Shown: positions 14,862-23,901 of the stretch, in pieces
Position numbering within the stretch: position 1 is the stretch's first letter
Layout: every line of letters starts with the position of its first letter
Assembly (NCBI GenBank): GCA_026994745.1
Contig: JALWPZ010000236.1
Span: 1 to 41,058 of the forward strand
Source of the DNA: Campylobacteraceae bacterium
GTDB lineage: Bacteria > Campylobacterota > Campylobacteria > Campylobacterales > Sulfurovaceae
Direction of reading: 5' to 3'
DNA length: 41,058 nt
Notes under the pieces: model-generated
The model's input: the letters and a program-made list of their open reading frames with translations, nothing else
Databases searched by the model: none
What the model was told of the DNA's origin: nothing
Made by a program: the position numbers and the translations under genes

Positions 14862-15578
14862 TTAGAAGACATCCTTGTGACTCTCGTTGTTCTCGACCTG
14901 TTTTGCGGTACTGGCAGGATCGGGTTGGGATTTGACCGGGGTCATGGTCTTGAGATAGGCTTTGATATGGGCGGGGGTGTTCTTGTTGACCCGATATCCG
15001 GCCTTGTATAGATCGTAGTAGACGAAGGGCATATAGTGCTCCCGGGTGACGACAACGTTGGTCTTGTGGGTGGCCCATTTGAACATGGTGTTGGCCCCCT
15101 TCTCCCCCATATGGATGCAGCCGTGGCTCATGGCGTTGGTGTTGCCCATGTGGATGGCGTGGCCCCGGTTGGTGAAGAAGAGGGAGAAATCCATATTGTT
15201 GATTCCCTTGGGGTCGGGGTGGGCTTTGGACATGTAGTAGCGCTCCTTGCGGATGACCCGGTAGATCCCCGAGGGGGTTTCATGCCCCTTGGCTCCCGAG
15301 GAGATGGGTGCGGCCCACCAGACCACGCCATCACGGTCGACGGCGTAGGCGGCTCCGTCGGCCCCCTTTTCCCGCAAAGAGACGAGGATAAAGTCCTTTC
15401 CCTTGAGGTCGACGATCTTCTCTTTGCCGTGGTCGTCGATGACAGCAAATTTGGTTTTGCTCAAGGGAATGACTCTGCTGTGGGTGTCTTTAGTCTTTTC
15501 CGCCTGAAGAGTTCCCATAAGGAGCCCTCCCAGTAGTAAGGCTTGTATCAATGTTCGGATGCTCAAGGTTTTCTCCAT
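14862..15578 (-). CDS. L,D-transpeptidase (YkuD domain), exported
   Basis: ATG 15578 is preferred because it begins a standard signal peptide (MEKTLSIRTLIQALLLGG, cleavage likely after LQA near residue 26). An in-frame ATG at 15662 would add 28 non-signal residues and run into the divergent lipoprotein's leader; neither has a clear ribosome site. The YkuD catalytic motif SHGCIHM is at residues 151-157 with nucleophile Cys154, and the partner His143 lies in HAIHMGN. The enzyme should make or edit 3-3 cross-links in periplasmic peptidoglycan, or attach proteins to it. The 238-residue length and the polar C-terminal tail are unremarkable. It is related in fold to Campylobacter Pgp2/Helicobacter Csd6 but much shorter. 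Confidence 0.88.
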   Translation of the reverse strand: MEKTLSIRTLIQALLLGGLLMGTLQAEKTKDTHSRVIPLSKTKFAVIDDHGKEKIVDLKGKDFILVSLREKGADGAAYAVDRDGVVWWAAPISSGAKGHETPSGIYRVIRKERYYMSKAHPDPKGINNMDFSLFFTNRGHAIHMGNTNAMSHGCIHMGEKGANTMFKWATHKTNVVVTREHYMPFVYYDLYKAGYRVNKNTPAHIKAYLKTMTPVKSQPDPASTAKQVENNESHKDVF

Positions 15579-15688
15579 TGGGTTGGGTTTGTTTGCATGG
15601 TCAGGGATTATAACGGCAAAGGGTGAGCAGGTCAACTTTTGATACAATCTCTGTAAATTCATTTGCGAGAATCAAAGGAACGAGAGCG

Positions 15689-15964
15689 ATGAGTAGAAGT
15701 ATGAAAATGTGGATCGCTGGATTGATCCTGAGCCTGGGGTTGGGCGGGTGCAGTGTCAGTACCTGGTACAACCCGGCGCCCGGGGAAGTGACACCCGGAA
15801 AGAGTGTGGACTTGACGGACAAGAGCCCCTCCTTCCGGGAAGGGTACGAAGAGGGCTGCTCCACGGCCCAGGGGGAGTACAAGAAGAGTTCCGAGCGCTT
15901 CAACAGTGATACGGAGTATCACGACGGCTGGTTCGCCGGCCGGGCCGCGTGTCAAGGGACTTGA
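15689..15964 (+). CDS. Small outer-membrane-type lipoprotein (91 aa)
   Basis: ATG 15689 follows AAGGAA by eight bases; an in-frame ATG at 15623 would destroy the signal peptide. The protein has a lipoprotein signal (WIAGLILSLGLGGC) with the modified Cys at residue 21. The mature part is about 70 residues and contains two related Gly/Trp/Cys turns, FREGYEEGCSTAQGEY and YHDGWFAGRAACQG, a small repeat seen in unnamed Campylobacterota lipoproteins. Residue +2 is Ser, compatible with outer-membrane sorting. It is divergent from the L,D-transpeptidase, which may hint at an envelope role. Function unknown. Confidence 0.8.
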   Translation: MSRSMKMWIAGLILSLGLGGCSVSTWYNPAPGEVTPGKSVDLTDKSPSFREGYEEGCSTAQGEYKKSSERFNSDTEYHDGWFAGRAACQGT

Positions 15965-16140
15965 CAACCCTGTCACCATTCAGTTAAGCCTAAACGATGC
16001 ATTAGCCAGTACGCTCTATGTGTTGATGCTCGATGTATAGCGGTGTGCCGGCTGATGCAGATTTTGACTTTGGTTTGGCATCGAAGTCCATAAATCGTGA
16101 CCAGGCTTTATGGGGTCAACCTTTGAAATGACCTGAGTGA

Positions 16141-18516
16141 TCACTGACAGCCGACACACTCCATGCTGCGGTCCTCGACTCCCTCTTCGGCGGCGGCGGC
16201 TTCGGGGGATTGGCTGCGCAGATAATAGGTGGACTTGAGGCCGAATTTCCACGCTTCCATATAGATTTCATTGAGGTATCGACCGCTGGCTTTGTCCAGA
16301 CGGATGAAGATATTGAGGCTCTGTCCCTGGTCGATCCACTTTTGGCGGATGGCACCGGCACGGATCAGCAGGCGCTGGTCCAGGTCGTAGCTGGGAGTGT
16401 AGTAGGGCCAGGTATCAGGGTTGAGGTTGGGAACGACGACCGGGATCATTCCCGAGAGGTTCTCTTCGTACCACTTGCGCTTGTAGACCGGTTCGATGGC
16501 CTGGGTGGTCCCGGTGAGGATCGAGATGGAGCTGGTGGGAGCGATGGCCATCAGATATCCGTTGCGCATTCCATCCTTTTTGACCTTCTCCTTGAGGGCG
16601 ATCCAATCGTGGGTGTAGCCGAAGAGCCCTCCCCGGTCCACCAGTTTGCAGGCCTCGGGGTTGGCCTTGTCGATGGGGAAGATCCCCTTGGACCAGTCGG
16701 AACCTTCGAAGTTGGGGTAGGCGCCTTTTTCCAGGGCAAGGTCGCTGGAGGATTTGATGGCGTAGTAGCTGATGGACTCCATCACCTCGTCGATCTTGTG
16801 GAAGTGTTCGTCGCTTCCCCACTCCAGTCCCGCCTCGGCCAGCATCTGTGCCTCTCCCATGACTCCCAGGCCGATGGCCCGGCTTTTCTGGTTGGTCTTT
16901 TTGACCTTGGCCAGGGGGTAGAAGTTCAGGTCGATGACATTGTCGAGCATTCGCACCGCCGTGGGGACGACCCGGGCGATATCCTCGGGAGTGTTGATCT
17001 TGGAGAGGTTGATGGAGGCGAGGTTGCAGACGGCGGTTTCGCCATCGACCGCCTCCTTTTCCACCATCCAGATGGTTTTGCCCTCCAGGGTGTCCAGGGC
17101 GGTGATCTTTTTGGCGGCCTTGGTTACGCCGCTGTCCACGGTGACCATCTCCTCCTCCTCGAAATAGAGGACGCTCTGGTCTTCGAAGATGATCTTGACC
17201 CGATAGTGGTTGGGGGCGGTGTTCTGGAAGATCTCGGTACAGAGGTTGGAGCTGCGGATGACGCCGGCATGGCGGTTGGGGTTGGCCCGGTTGGCGGCGT
17301 CCTTGAAGGCCAGGAAGGGGTTCCCGGTCTCGAAATAGCTGCGCAGGACCTCTTTCCAGAGCTGTTTGGCGGAGATCACCTCCTTGGTGAGTGAGTCGTC
17401 CCGCTCCAGCTCCTCGTAGCGCTTTTCGAACTCATCTCCGTACAGCTCTGTCAACTCCTTGACTTCGTAGGGATCGAAGAGGGTCCAGGTGCTGTCCTCC
17501 TCCACCCGCTTCATAAACAGATCGTTGATCCAGAGGGCGGGGAAGAGGTCGTGGGCCCGGCGTCGCTCCTCTCCTGAGTTCTTTTTCAGGTCCAGGAAAT
17601 CCCGGATGTCGATGTGCCAGGGTTCGATGTAGACGGCGATGGCCCCCTTTCGGGTTCCGAGCTGATCGACGGCGATGGCCACGTCGTTGGCGATCTTGAG
17701 GAAGGGTACGATTCCGCCGGCAGCGTGCTTGTGGCCATCGATATAGGAGCCCATCCCCCGCACCTGGGTCCAGTCCCAGCCGATGCCTCCGCCGAATTTG
17801 GAGAGCAAGGCCATCTCCTTGTAACCGTCGAAGATCCCCTCGATATTGTCGGGAGTCGAACCGATGTAGCAAGAGCTGAGCTGATGGCGGGTGGTCCGGG
17901 CGTTGGAGAGGGTAGGGGTAGCGGCCATCACCTCGAATTTGCTCAGGATGTCGTAGAACTTCTTGGCCCAGGTCTGGCAGTCGAACTCGTTCTGGGCCAG
18001 GAACATCGCTACGGCCATGAAGAGATGTTGAGGAAGCTCGATGGGCCTGCCCTCCCGGTCCTTGATGAGGTAGCGGTCGTAGAGGGTGCGGATCCCCAGG
18101 TAGGTGAACTGCAGGTCCCGTTCCGGCTTGATGTAGTCGTTGAGGTCGTCCAGGTCGTACTTTTCCTTGAGTCCCAGAAGAATACGCCCCTCCTTCTCTC
18201 CCCGTTCGAAATATTCACGCAGATGGATGTATCCGGTGAACCCCGAGACCTTGTGGTAGATGTCGTACAGGAAGAGTCGGGCGGCGACGAAGGTCCAGTT
18301 GGGACGGTCGATGTCGATCTTGTCCACGGCGGTCTTGATGAGAGCCAGCTGGATCTCTTCGGTCTTCATCATATCCTGGAATTGCAGCTTGGCGTCTACC
18401 TCCAGTTCGCTTTGGCTGACCCCTTCCAGGCCCTCTACGGCGGCGGAGGTGTATTTCTGGATCTTGCTGACATCCAGAGTTTCGATGCGGCCGTTGCGTT
18501 TGACTACTCGGATCAT
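16141..18516 (-). CDS. nrdA: Class Ia ribonucleoside-diphosphate reductase, alpha subunit
   Basis: The 791-residue protein reduces NDPs to dNDPs with a radical supplied by NrdB, which is not in this window. An N-terminal ATP-cone (about residues 1-90) provides allosteric control. The active-site cysteines are all visible: Cys216 (HQLSSCYIGS), the thiyl-radical Cys426 within NLCTE, and Cys497 (AVCNLASINLS). The C-terminal shuttle pair is Cys787/Cys790 (ECVGCQ). An AGGAG-type site precedes ATG 18516. It lies downstream of purB on the same strand but has its own leader with a palindrome at 18583-18598. Confidence 0.96.
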   Translation of the reverse strand: MIRVVKRNGRIETLDVSKIQKYTSAAVEGLEGVSQSELEVDAKLQFQDMMKTEEIQLALIKTAVDKIDIDRPNWTFVAARLFLYDIYHKVSGFTGYIHLREYFERGEKEGRILLGLKEKYDLDDLNDYIKPERDLQFTYLGIRTLYDRYLIKDREGRPIELPQHLFMAVAMFLAQNEFDCQTWAKKFYDILSKFEVMAATPTLSNARTTRHQLSSCYIGSTPDNIEGIFDGYKEMALLSKFGGGIGWDWTQVRGMGSYIDGHKHAAGGIVPFLKIANDVAIAVDQLGTRKGAIAVYIEPWHIDIRDFLDLKKNSGEERRRAHDLFPALWINDLFMKRVEEDSTWTLFDPYEVKELTELYGDEFEKRYEELERDDSLTKEVISAKQLWKEVLRSYFETGNPFLAFKDAANRANPNRHAGVIRSSNLCTEIFQNTAPNHYRVKIIFEDQSVLYFEEEEMVTVDSGVTKAAKKITALDTLEGKTIWMVEKEAVDGETAVCNLASINLSKINTPEDIARVVPTAVRMLDNVIDLNFYPLAKVKKTNQKSRAIGLGVMGEAQMLAEAGLEWGSDEHFHKIDEVMESISYYAIKSSSDLALEKGAYPNFEGSDWSKGIFPIDKANPEACKLVDRGGLFGYTHDWIALKEKVKKDGMRNGYLMAIAPTSSISILTGTTQAIEPVYKRKWYEENLSGMIPVVVPNLNPDTWPYYTPSYDLDQRLLIRAGAIRQKWIDQGQSLNIFIRLDKASGRYLNEIYMEAWKFGLKSTYYLRSQSPEAAAAEEGVEDRSMECVGCQ

Positions 18517-18582
18517 TCTGGCTCCTGGTATGAGATCCTATACGCCAATCCCCACAACCCTGGAGGAATTGTGTCGTACAGG

Positions 18583-18598
18583 TTGACAAAACTGTCAA
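18583..18598. promoter_or_regulatory. Palindrome in the nrdA leader
   Basis: TTGACA AAAC TGTCAA is a perfect inverted repeat 67-82 bases before the nrdA start. A TAGAAT hexamer on the minus strand (18632-18627) could be the -10, placing the palindrome about 20-35 bases into the transcript region. It does not match the NrdR box consensus. Confidence 0.4.
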
Positions 18599-18731
18599 GT
18601 GCTTTTCGTTTCGATTTTAGATAGAGATTCTACTCAAAAAGGGCTTGGAGAATGGTAAGAATTTCGGCAGATCGGAGTGGTTTTATTATTATTTTTTCTT
18701 ATGAAAATCGAACTCCCCGAAGGATGGGGAT

Positions 18732-20066
18732 TCAGGATCGGCCAAAGACCCGTTCGAAGATCCGATCGACGTTCTTGGTGTAGTAATTGTAGTCGAAGGC
18801 TTCCCGGATCTGTGCCTCACTGAGTTTGCTGCGAAGCTCTTCGTCGGCCAGGAGATATTGCAAAAAGAGGCTCTCTCCTTTTTCGTTGACAGGGGATTTG
18901 CCCTGCTGCAGACCCTCCCAGACCTTCATGGCGTTGCGCTGGACGATCTTGTAGGCGTCTTCGCGGCTGACCCCGGCCTTGGGCAGCTCCAGAAGGATCC
19001 GCTGACTGAAGACCAGGCCACCGGTGAGGTTGAGGTTCTTGAGCATATTCTCGGGCATCACCGTCAGGTTGGCGATGACATTGTTGAAACGGTGCAACAT
19101 GAAATCCGAGGTGACGAAGCTGTCGGGGAGCCAGAAGCGCTCGGTGGAGCTGTGGGAGATATCCCGCTCGTGCCAAAGCGCGACGTTTTCCATGGCCGGG
19201 ATAACGTAGGCCCGGATGATCCGTGCCAGTCCGGTGATGTTCTCGGTGAGAATGGGGTTGCGCTTGTGGGGCATGGCCGAAGAGCCCTTCTGCCCCTTGG
19301 CGAAGAATTCCTCGGCTTCGTAGACCTCGGTGCGCTGCCAGTGGCGCACCTGGACGGCGAATTTTTCGATGGAGCTGGCCAGCAGGGCCAGCGCGGAGGC
19401 GAGGCGGGCGTAGCGGTCCCGCTGGATCACCTGGTTGCTCACGGGGGCGGGCTTGAGGCCCAGTTCCTCGCAGGCGATCTCTTCGAGCTCCAGGGGAGCG
19501 TGGGCGAAGTTGCCCATGGCGCCGCTGATCTGTCCGACGGCGATCACCTCCATCGTCTGCTCCAGGTTCTCCAGATGCCGGCGCATCTCGTCGTACCAGA
19601 CCGCCAGGACCAGGCCGAAAGTGATGGGCTCTCCGTGAATCCCGTGGCTGCGCCCCACCATCAGGGTGTATTTGTGCTCCATGGCCCGCTTTTTGATCGA
19701 CTCCATGACCATGTTCACATCCTCGATGATGAGCTCGAGAGAGTCTCTCATCTGGAGCGCTACGGCGGTGTCGACGGTATCGGAGCTGGTCATCCCGTAG
19801 TGGAACCAGCGGCTCTCCTCCCCCAGGCTCTCGGCGACACTGGTGGTGAAGGCGATCAGATCGTGTCGGGTTTCCGCCTCGATCTCGTCGATGCGTTCGA
19901 CGGAGAAAGTTGCGTTCTTGACGATCTTTTCCGCATCCTCGTCGGGGATAAGCCCCAGCCGGTTCCAGGCTTTGACCACCGCTTTCTCCACCTCCAGCCA
20001 GGCGGCGTAACGGGCCTCCTGGGTCCATTTCTCCTTCATCTCTTTGCGTGCATAACGTTCAACCAT
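18732..20066 (-). CDS. purB: Adenylosuccinate lyase
   Basis: The 444-residue enzyme catalyses two fumarate eliminations in purine synthesis (SAICAR to AICAR and adenylosuccinate to AMP). The fumarase/aspartase signature GSSAMPHKRNP, containing the mobile-loop serine, lies near residue 260, and the His segment GRSHGIHGEP near 140. ATG 20066 is supported by GGAAGGA five bases upstream and a standard N-terminus (MVERYARKEM); an upstream GTG in frame at 20132 lies in the leader. A short C-rich/G-rich hairpin overlaps the stop codon. nrdA follows, so both belong to nucleotide supply. Confidence 0.96.
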   Translation of the reverse strand: MVERYARKEMKEKWTQEARYAAWLEVEKAVVKAWNRLGLIPDEDAEKIVKNATFSVERIDEIEAETRHDLIAFTTSVAESLGEESRWFHYGMTSSDTVDTAVALQMRDSLELIIEDVNMVMESIKKRAMEHKYTLMVGRSHGIHGEPITFGLVLAVWYDEMRRHLENLEQTMEVIAVGQISGAMGNFAHAPLELEEIACEELGLKPAPVSNQVIQRDRYARLASALALLASSIEKFAVQVRHWQRTEVYEAEEFFAKGQKGSSAMPHKRNPILTENITGLARIIRAYVIPAMENVALWHERDISHSSTERFWLPDSFVTSDFMLHRFNNVIANLTVMPENMLKNLNLTGGLVFSQRILLELPKAGVSREDAYKIVQRNAMKVWEGLQQGKSPVNEKGESLFLQYLLADEELRSKLSEAQIREAFDYNYYTKNVDRIFERVFGRS

Positions 20067-20199
20067 TTCGATCCTTCCGAAGGGGGCCGGAAGGTCGTTG
20101 GACCTGGCAGTGGGAATCTCTCCACTGACCAATCTCCAAGGACGATGCCCCCTGATTTTTGGCTACCATTCTACTCAAAAGCCCGTGAAGGAGTCCTGA

Positions 20200-21174
20200 T
20201 TGCCCTTTGTACAACGCAGCTTCCATATCGAGAAGGAAGAGCTCGCATTCGTCTGGTTGATGCGAACCTTCGGGATCACCCAGGGGGAGGCGCAGCGGAT
20301 CATCGACCGAGGACGTCTACTCTGTCACGGTAAGACCCTGCCGGACAAATCGGCCCGGATCTCCGGCGAAGTGGAAGTGGTCTACTTCGAACCAAAAAGT
20401 CGGGGGAACGCACCGATCCTGATCACTCCCGAGTTTTATCTTTTCGACAAACCCAGCGGCATACTTGTCCATCCCAAGAAGATGACGACCCCCTACTCCA
20501 TGTTGGACGAGGTCCGCCATTTCGGTGGGCAGCACGCCAATGCCGTCCACCGTATCGACAAAGAGACTTCGGGCCTGCTTCTGGCCAGCAGGAACAAAGC
20601 GGCGGAGCGTTTTTTAAAAGGGGCTTTCGAACGCAAAGCGATCCAGAAGAGCTACCGGGCGTGGGCCATGGGAAAGATCGAAAAGCCCTTCAGTGTAGAC
20701 GCTCCAATCTTGTTGAATGACGACTATGGACCGACGAAGCACAAGGTCTTCATTCACGCGGAGGGGAAGAGGGCGTATACCTCATTCTTGCCCATCGAAT
20801 ATGACGAGTCCCTGGACGCCACACTTCTGGAGTGCATTCCCCATACCGGACGGACCCATCAGATCCGTATCCATTTGTTTCACGTGAAACATCCTATTCT
20901 AGGGGATCCGATCTATGGAACGAGTTACGAAGTCGCCGAAGCCTATCTGGAGGATCGCCTGAGTTGTGAGGATCGGCGGAGATACACCGGGGCCGACCGC
21001 CTCTTGCTGCACGCCTATTCGGTGGAATTTGAGTACAAACAACACTGGAAGTTGTTCAGCAGGAGCAACTTCTCTCAGGAGAGAACGGCCATCGCATTGG
21101 CAAGCGAGAGAGAATTCAATCTTACCAATGGATGGAAAGTGGCGGGAGAGAAACCGGAAGATGTATTGTCGTAG
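20200..21174 (+). CDS. RluA-family 23S rRNA pseudouridine synthase with S4-like N-terminus
   Basis: TTG 20200 is supported by GAAGGAG six bases upstream; no ATG is available. The first 65 residues form an S4-like RNA-binding module (FGITQGEAQRIIDRGRLLCH). The catalytic domain has HRIDKETSGLLLASR with nucleophile Asp120 and the conserved GRTHQIRIHLFHVKHPILGD. It isomerises uridines in rRNA (RluC/RluD-like); the exact site cannot be deduced. It is divergent from purB. Length of 324 residues is normal. Confidence 0.9.
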   Translation: MPFVQRSFHIEKEELAFVWLMRTFGITQGEAQRIIDRGRLLCHGKTLPDKSARISGEVEVVYFEPKSRGNAPILITPEFYLFDKPSGILVHPKKMTTPYSMLDEVRHFGGQHANAVHRIDKETSGLLLASRNKAAERFLKGAFERKAIQKSYRAWAMGKIEKPFSVDAPILLNDDYGPTKHKVFIHAEGKRAYTSFLPIEYDESLDATLLECIPHTGRTHQIRIHLFHVKHPILGDPIYGTSYEVAEAYLEDRLSCEDRRRYTGADRLLLHAYSVEFEYKQHWKLFSRSNFSQERTAIALASEREFNLTNGWKVAGEKPEDVLS

Positions 21175-21302
21175 AGATCTTCGTCGGTCGCTGGTCTCCG
21201 GGCATGAGACTTTCAGTCGTTTTCATATTGGACATAAATCTGTGGTCTAGCGATGGATGTTGCAGTAGGAGTCTCCCTCACTGAGCAATGATCGGCAAGC
21301 AG

Positions 21303-21398
21303 TCATTTATCACTCCGGATCGCGATAATGAATCCGATCAAGCCTACCACGACCACTCCCCCAATGATGATATAGAGAGCCAGATCCATGATCGTCAT
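21303..21398 (-). CDS. 31-aa single-span membrane micropeptide coupled to rlmN
   Basis: The start codon ATG (21398-21396) shares bases with the rlmN stop TGA as an ATGA overlap, and AAGGAG lies eight bases upstream inside the end of rlmN. The peptide has a polar start (MTIMD), one uninterrupted hydrophobic helix of about 22 residues ([20 protein letters not shown]) and a basic end (AIRSDK), the pattern of an inner-membrane anchor. Coupling and the good ribosome site argue it is real. I know no function; it could be a regulator or accessory subunit of a membrane complex. Confidence 0.65.
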   Translation of the reverse strand: MTIMDLALYIIIGGVVVVGLIGFIIAIRSDK

Positions 21399-22471
21399 CT
21401 TCCCACTCCTTCGCTGAGTTTCTGTTCCCGCAGCTGCCCGCAGGCAGCGGAGATATCCAGGCCCTTGGATTCCCGGATGGTACAGAGCACCCCTTTGCTC
21501 AACAAATATTCTTGAAATTTCCGCATATCTTCCGGTTCTGGGCGTTGGAACTCGGTGCCGGGATAGGGGTTAAAGTAGATCAGGTTGACCTTGGCCTTGA
21601 CCCCGTTGAGGAGCTTCACGAGTTTCTTCGCCGCGTTCAGATCGTCGTTGACATCTTTGATGACAAGATACTCGAAGAGGACCTTCTTTCGTTGATTGAC
21701 AGGGAAGTTGCGGACCGCCTCCATGATCGACGCGATGTTGTAGGCTTTGTTGATGGGCATGAGGCGCTCTCGAAGCTCGTCGTCAACGGCGTGTAAACTG
21801 ATGGCCAGATTGATCCCCAGGTCCATTTTCCCGAGGCGTTCGATCTTGCTGCTGAGCCCCGAGGTGGAGATGGTCTGCCGGTTGGGAGAGATGCTCATTC
21901 CATCCATATCGGAAAAGATCTTGACAGCCTTGGCGACATTGTCGAGGTTGTCGAGAGGCTCCCCCATCCCCATGTAGACCAGGTTGACACGATGGTTGGA
22001 GGGGATCCCCTGATCCTTGTAGATCTCCAAAACCTGATCGACGATCTCTCCGGCGCTCAGGTTCCGGATGAAACCCCCCTTGGCGGTGAGGCAGAAGGCG
22101 CACCCCACCTTGCAGCCCACCTGGGAAGAGATGCAGACAGTGTAGCGGCGATGATGCTTCAGGGTCCCGTCCTCGTGGTACTGGACCTCTTTCATCAAAA
22201 GGAGCACCGCTTCCACGGTGTGGCCATCATGGAGGCGGAAGAGATACTTGATGCTACCATCACGGCTCTCCTGCTTCGATACCTGCACGAGGGGGTGCAG
22301 CTCGAATTGTTCGGCCAATTCCGAACGCATTGACTTGGGGAGGTTGGCCATTTCCTCGAAGGAGTCGGCATGCTTGTGGTAGACCCAGTTGTAGATCTGC
22401 TTGGCCCGGAATGAGGGTTGGATCTCTTGGGCCAACTCCTCCTTGATGTAATCCTGGATGATCTTTTTCAT
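21395..22471 (-). CDS. rlmN: Dual-specificity 23S rRNA/tRNA C2-adenosine methyltransferase RlmN
   Basis: The 358-residue radical-SAM enzyme methylates A2503 of 23S rRNA and A37 of some tRNAs. The iron-sulfur cluster motif is C120KVGCAFC127, the SAM-contacting MGMGEPLDN is near residue 177, and the methyl-carrying Cys lies in DISAACGQL near the C-terminus. ATG 22471 is preferred over TTG four codons upstream. No clear Shine-Dalgarno is visible. Its stop overlaps the start of the 31-residue membrane peptide. Confidence 0.95.
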   Translation of the reverse strand: MKKIIQDYIKEELAQEIQPSFRAKQIYNWVYHKHADSFEEMANLPKSMRSELAEQFELHPLVQVSKQESRDGSIKYLFRLHDGHTVEAVLLLMKEVQYHEDGTLKHHRRYTVCISSQVGCKVGCAFCLTAKGGFIRNLSAGEIVDQVLEIYKDQGIPSNHRVNLVYMGMGEPLDNLDNVAKAVKIFSDMDGMSISPNRQTISTSGLSSKIERLGKMDLGINLAISLHAVDDELRERLMPINKAYNIASIMEAVRNFPVNQRKKVLFEYLVIKDVNDDLNAAKKLVKLLNGVKAKVNLIYFNPYPGTEFQRPEPEDMRKFQEYLLSKGVLCTIRESKGLDISAACGQLREQKLSEGVGR

Positions 22472-22526
22472 TGCTCGGCTCAATACTGAAGAGATGGGCG
22501 AACCATCTTGGGCCCGACTGAGCGCC

Positions 22527-23060
22527 CTACTTCAGAACTCCTTTCTCTTTCATATACTCCGTGAGCAACTCCTTCGCCCTGGGCTGATTCTTCAAAAAAT
22601 CCTCGTGAGCGTTCTTGTCGCAAAAATTGGTGACGCAAAAGACGCCTCCGGCGGGGATCCCGAAGGTTTTCGCCACGGCCAGGACCGAGAAGAACTCCAT
22701 ATTCTCCAATTCCAGCTTCTTGGAGAGGAAGTGTTTGGCCATCTCGGGATCGGTGGTGATGTAGTTGGAGGAGTTGACGATTGTTTCACGTGAAACATCC
22801 TCGGCGGCGGAGACCACATTGTTGATGGGGGTGTAGGCGCTTCCCAGCAACAGGGCCTGCTCCACATTGGCCGCGGTCTTGGATTCCACGATCTCGAAGA
22901 TCTCATGGTTGCCATAGCTGCCTGCCGTTCCCACGAAGAGGAGGAATTCGGGAGCTTCCATGGTGGCCAGGCGGGTCAGGTTGATGGCTGATTCCACCAG
23001 ACCTACCCCGATGGGAAGGGCGAAGTCGAACTGTTCACTGTTGCCTGCGCAGAGGATCAT
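22527..23060 (-). CDS. Short purine-nucleoside phosphorylase-like protein (177 aa)
   Basis: The phosphorylase-superfamily core is recognisable: [16 protein letters not shown] near residue 17, [20 protein letters not shown] near 40, then TDPEMAKHF and [20 protein letters not shown], where the MEFF Glu matches the nucleoside-binding MEA/MEG motif. At 177 residues it lacks roughly the first strand and part of the usual 230-residue fold, yet has no frameshift and a good AAGGA site before ATG 23060, one base after the hisF stop. I recall short homologues in Helicobacter and Campylobacter, so it is probably active in purine salvage. Exact substrate uncertain. Confidence 0.75.
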   Translation of the reverse strand: MILCAGNSEQFDFALPIGVGLVESAINLTRLATMEAPEFLLFVGTAGSYGNHEIFEIVESKTAANVEQALLLGSAYTPINNVVSAAEDVSRETIVNSSNYITTDPEMAKHFLSKKLELENMEFFSVLAVAKTFGIPAGGVFCVTNFCDKNAHEDFLKNQPRAKELLTEYMKEKGVLK

Positions 23061-23061
23061 C

Positions 23062-23826
23062 TCATATCCTTACGGGAATGTTCTTGGACCGGAGGTAGCG
23101 TTTCAGGTCCATGATGTCGATCTCCCGGAAGTGGAAGATACTCGCGGCCAGGGCGGCGTCGGCTTTGCCGAGGGTAAAAGCCTCTTCGATATGCTGCATG
23201 GTCCCGGCGCCACCACTGGCGATGATGGGAATGGGAGCCACCTCTCCGATCCTGCGGTTGAGCTCGTTGTCGAAGCCGGCCTTGGTCCCGTCGGCATCCA
23301 TGGAGGTGACCAGGAGTTCCCCGGCGCCCCGGTTGTAGGCTTCCCGAGCCCACTCCAAAGCGTCGATGCCGGTATCCTTCCGCCCTCCGTGGGTGAAGAT
23401 GTGCCACTCCCCATCCCCTACCCGCTTGGCGTCGATGGCCACGACGATGCATTGGGAACCGAAGCGTTTGGCCCCCTCTTCGATGAAGGCGGGGCGTTTG
23501 ATCGCCGCGGAGTTGACGCTGACCTTGTCGCAGCCGGCGTCCAGAAGTCGATAGATATCGTCCAGCTCCCGGATCCCTCCTCCGACGGTCAGGGGGATGA
23601 AGACTTCTTTGGCCACCTGTCGGACCACTTCCACGATGGTGTCTCTGCCTTCATGGGTGGCGGTAATATCGAGAAAGGTAATCTCGTCGGCCCCCTCCTC
23701 GTTGTAGCGTCGGGCCACCTCCACCGGGTCCCCCGCGTCGCGGAGGTTCACGAAGTTGACCCCCTTGACGACCCGGCCGGCGTTGACGTCTAGGCATGGT
23801 ATAATGCGCTTGGCGAACGTATCCAT
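23062..23826 (-). CDS. hisF: Imidazole glycerol phosphate synthase cyclase subunit
   Basis: The 254-residue beta/alpha barrel closes the imidazole ring in histidine synthesis and releases AICAR, using ammonia from HisH. The catalytic acids are Asp13 ([18 protein letters not shown]) and the Asp in [11 protein letters not shown] near 132. The phosphate-binding segments [10 protein letters not shown] and [15 protein letters not shown] are intact. GGAAGGGA precedes ATG 23826. It is divergent from rsmA, and the phosphorylase gene follows within one base of its stop. Other his genes are not in the window. Confidence 0.96.
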   Translation of the reverse strand: MDTFAKRIIPCLDVNAGRVVKGVNFVNLRDAGDPVEVARRYNEEGADEITFLDITATHEGRDTIVEVVRQVAKEVFIPLTVGGGIRELDDIYRLLDAGCDKVSVNSAAIKRPAFIEEGAKRFGSQCIVVAIDAKRVGDGEWHIFTHGGRKDTGIDALEWAREAYNRGAGELLVTSMDADGTKAGFDNELNRRIGEVAPIPIIASGGAGTMQHIEEAFTLGKADAALAASIFHFREIDIMDLKRYLRSKNIPVRI

Positions 23827-23901
23827 TGTCCCTTCCAGAAAGCGAAGATGATGGATTATATCGTAAACAGCTTTTTGCTATTTCAGTAAAAAAAGTGTAT
23901 A

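Noticed and set aside
17614-18624. Plus-strand open frame opposite the nrdA N-terminus
   Set aside because: Antisense to the ATP-cone and catalytic core of nrdA, with no family signature.
18517-18731. NrdR boxes upstream of nrdA
   Set aside because: No pair of the expected ACA-C(A/T)ATAT-type repeats; only the unrelated TTGACA/TGTCAA palindrome is present.
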